Shown piece by piece: positions 31,871-33,799 of a DNA stretch of 33,799 nt. The first letter of the stretch is position 1. Every line of letters starts with the position of its first letter. Below the pieces are notes generated by a model. It was not told the origin of the DNA. It saw only the letters and a list, made by a program, of their open reading frames with translations, and ran no database searches. The stretch covers positions 1 through 33,799 of the forward strand of contig JAYMTF010000559.1 in NCBI GenBank assembly GCA_036897485.1, read 5' to 3'. Made by a program: the position numbers and the translations under genes. Origin of the DNA: Pelargonium nanum (lineage: Eukaryota; Streptophyta; Magnoliopsida; Geraniales; Geraniaceae).

Positions 31871-32455
31871 AATTCTCTACTGCTAAATGACCCTTAGATT
31901 CATCAATACATTTTCCAAATAACTGAACTACAATAATTTAATGAAAAATGGCAAAAATCCTAGCTCAATGTTGGATACTACTCATAATTTGATGCAGATG
32001 AAGCAAACTACTGAACCAGCTATATGTATTTTCCTAACCTTAATTAATTACTAGCTAGTATTTTATTTTATTTTGTTATTTTCTTGTTGCTATTATTATT
32101 TAATATAATAATTGAGTAGTTGGCAACAGGTAGCAGCAAAAAACATGCATTATAAAAATCTCAGATCTGATCCCCATGCCATGGACATGCTATATACAAC
32201 AATTATAAAGTTGCCACCCAATTTTTTTCTTCTTAATTCTCAGGAAAATGACAACTCATTCATTCGAACAATTTTCAGATAGACAATTAATTAGCAATAA
32301 AATTAAAAATATGAGGAGAAGAGAACAGTAATTGAAATAAAAGTAAAAAAGTATGGATTTAGAGTTACCAAATCTGTAGCATGAACAGAAGCCAACGCCT
32401 CTTGCGTGCCGTCGCCGCTAGCTGCGACTGTGGATGAAGATCGAAATTCGAAAGC
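31871..32455. other. intergenic spacer downstream of MIR396
   Basis: AT-rich, no gene seen. Part may be the 3' portion of the minus-strand pri-miR396 transcript. The 61-codon minus frame at 32303-32488 overlaps the microRNA hairpin arm and has no protein-family features. Confidence 0.45.
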
Positions 32456-32469
32456 AAAAACAAACAAAA

Positions 32470-32600
32470 TCCGTCCATATTTTCCCACGGCTTTCTTGAG
32501 CTTTGCAACTAATCAATTAAGAAGACAACTATGTATGCATATATATTATTATATATAATATAATGTAAAAGTTCAAGAAAGCCGTGGAAAAGCATGCAAA
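32470..32600 (-). ncRNA. MIR396: MIR396 precursor hairpin
   Basis: On the minus strand the 5' arm (32589-32569) is the miR396 sequence: it begins TTCCACGGC and ends TTTCTTGAACTT. The 3' arm (32501-32481) begins GCTCAAGAAAG and ends CCGTGGGAAA, the usual star with its extra G, which gives the bulge typical of this family. The arms pair over about 24 bp with one A-C mismatch and one bulge. They are separated by an AT-rich loop of about 67 nt. miR396 directs cleavage of mRNAs for growth-regulating factors (GRFs) and so limits cell proliferation in leaves. Compared with the canonical plant sequence (TTCCACAGC), base 7 is G instead of A. The change is matched by C in the star, so pairing is kept. 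Confidence 0.92.
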
Positions 32601-32674
32601 CGATCCTTTTCTTCTACGAAGCTCTGCGTCGAGCGAGCTCTCTTCCCCAAAAACCCTATCTCCTCCGGGACCGC

Positions 32675-32880
32675 CTGAATTTTGAAAACAAAAAGCATTT
32701 CAACACAGAACATCTAATTCTCAGAAGCCAGAACAGAGCAATTTCAAGCAAATCGAAGAGAAAACAGGTGAGATCTCGAATTCCGAATCGATTTGGTTGC
32801 TCAATTTTCCATGAAAAGTGTGAGAGAGAGATCGGAGAAGGAGAATTTGGAGTAATTGAGATCGGCGGAGAGAAACTTAC
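32675..32880 (-). other. probable 5' intron of the pri-miR396 transcript
   Basis: On the minus strand a donor, ACTG|GTAAGTTTC, begins at 32880. An acceptor, CAAAATTCAG|GCGG, ends at 32675 after a T-rich tract, 85 nt before the mature miRNA begins. The first exon (about 32990-32881) is CT- and ACC-repeat-rich, like many plant leaders. Inferred from splice consensus only. Confidence 0.5.
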
Positions 32881-32915
32881 CAGTATCTGTGGCCTGTGGT
32901 GGTGGTGGTGGTGGT

Positions 32916-32946
<31 letters not shown>

Positions 32947-32950
32947 CTTT
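32881..32950. repeat. GGT and GA microsatellites in the MIR396 leader
   Basis: Plus-strand (GGT)n at about 32897-32915 and (GA)n at about 32921-32946. On the transcribed minus strand these are ACC and CT repeats, the latter common near plant transcription starts. Confidence 0.8.
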
Positions 32951-33047
32951 TTTCTCTTTGGTTTTGGTGTTGTTATGTTATCAACTGAAAGTGAAGTGAT
33001 TCTATTATTTATCTCTCACTTTATGGCGTGAGGGGTGCGGTTACTCG

Positions 33048-33186
33048 CACGTGCGGATGGCGAGTGAGGGGTCGACACGTGTGGGGGCAGATCGACAGCA
33101 ACGGCAACGGTTCCCGAGGATGGATGATGGATGGGCGATCGATCGATCGATCGGGTTGGAGTGGTACGGAGCGAAGGGGACACGTG
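33048..33186 (-). promoter_or_regulatory. cluster of three CACGTG G-boxes upstream of MIR396
   Basis: CACGTG occurs at 33048-33053, 33076-33081 and 33181-33186, with a GATCGATCGATCGATCG stretch at about 33137 between the second and third. They lie about 60-250 bp upstream of the CT-rich leader of the MIR396 transcript. This points to bHLH/bZIP (light, PIF or ABA type) control; inferred from sequence only. Confidence 0.6.
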
Positions 33187-33189
33187 GTG

Positions 33190-33510
33190 ACATCAGTGTT
33201 TGTGTGGGTGGGGCCTATTTGTAATTTGTAATTTTAATTTGAATTTAATTTAATTTTAGATTTGATAGTTTCCGATGATGTAATGTGGAGGAGGAGGAGG
33301 AGGACAATGCGCCATTTCCCGATCTCTTTCTCTGTAGAGTCCCGAATTATGCGCCGACGATTCTCTTCCTCCAACTCTCACTCTCTCTCTCACTCGTCAC
33401 ACTCACCTCTTTCTTTTCTCTCATTTTATTCCGGGCCTATTTTGTGGGATCCACTCCATCCCACTTTATTTTCTAATTTTTTTAATACGTATTTTTTTCC
33501 GGTTTATACT
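33190..33510. other. distal upstream region of MIR396, no gene seen
   Basis: AT-rich tract, a (GGA)n run near 33287-33302 and a CT-rich tract at 33376-33425. Short frames here are simple-sequence translations. Confidence 0.4.
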
Positions 33511-33799
33511 AGGGTTGGCAATTTGGGTCATAAACCGTGACACGACACGAAGTTAAGCGAGTTTGGGTTTAGCTTAAACGGGTTCGTGTCTAATTTTTCA
33601 GCCCGTTTAATAATCGTGTCGGGTTCGTGTTGAACCCACATAACCCGAGTAACCCGTTCAATTAAACGGGTCCTTATCGTGTTATCAAACCCTTTGAAGG
33701 GCATACTTGTAATTTTAAGGAAAAAAACTAAATTCAAGGGCATTTAAATAGATAATCAGGTCAACAATGACCCATATAAGCTAATCGTGTCGAGTTGAG
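33511..33799 (+). repeat. dispersed repeat, left end and body, cut by window edge
   Basis: It starts AGGGTTGGCAATTTGGGTCA and continues with many GACACGA, AACGGGT and CGTGTCGGGTT words. This style is common in a non-autonomous, probably hAT-like, plant repeat family. The element runs past the end of the window. A relative lies at 28300-28580 in the opposite orientation. Confidence 0.6.

Noticed and set aside
32594..32917. 107-codon plus-strand frame in the MIR396 region
   Set aside because: It begins next to the miRNA arm and ends in a GGT repeat read as poly-Trp. It is explained by the minus-strand pri-miRNA leader.

Overview
The window is plant nuclear DNA, most likely from a eudicot. Genes are split by many short AT-rich GT-AG introns and intergenic DNA is AT-rich. 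The gene families are plant ones (leucine-rich-repeat extensin, anther-type GH17 glucanase with a CBM43 domain, YSL transporter, MIR396). The repeats are plant types too: a Helitron ending in CTAG, a Stowaway MITE and tRNA-derived SINEs. I cannot name the species.

Layout. (1) 1-4440: two tandem copies, offset 3,627 bp, of a small unrecognised gene. Only the 3' end of copy 1 is in the window. Copy 2 carries a complete 1,373-bp non-autonomous Helitron in its first intron. (2) 5117-7780, minus strand: a head-to-tail chimera. The 5' part of a leucine-rich-repeat extensin gene runs, out of frame, into the 3' half of an A6-type GH17/CBM43 glucanase gene. The glucanase part keeps its small terminal exon. 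A remnant resembling the LRX promoter lies at 9893-10013. (3) 10.5-20.9 kb, plus: a 23-coding-exon AAA-ATPase gene; my reconstructed exons sum to 1,000 codons plus stop with every phase matching. (4) 21.5-22.0 kb: a stranded minus-strand exon of a plant PHD-finger gene next to a tRNA-derived SINE with a 10-bp target duplication. (5) 22447-25536, plus: an 8-exon mitochondrial 4-hydroxybenzoate polyprenyltransferase gene (COQ2/PPT1, 416 aa). (6) 26902-30438, plus: a 6-exon YSL metal-nicotianamine transporter gene (680 aa) behind a perfect G-box, a CCAAT box and a TATA element. (7) About 32.46-33.0 kb, minus: a MIR396 gene with a long hairpin, a probable 5' intron, a CT-rich leader and three CACGTG boxes upstream. 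(8) 33511 to the end: a dispersed repeat related to one in the third YSL intron.

Neighbouring genes look functionally unrelated: ubiquinone synthesis, metal transport, AAA unfoldase, cell-wall proteins and a growth-regulating microRNA. There is no operon-like logic. The notable biology is rearrangement (tandem duplication, gene fusion at a Pro-codon microhomology, gene-fragment relics, transposon insertions) and the MIR396 locus. All exon coordinates come from reading splice consensus, phase and family resemblance by eye; no alignment or transcript data were available.
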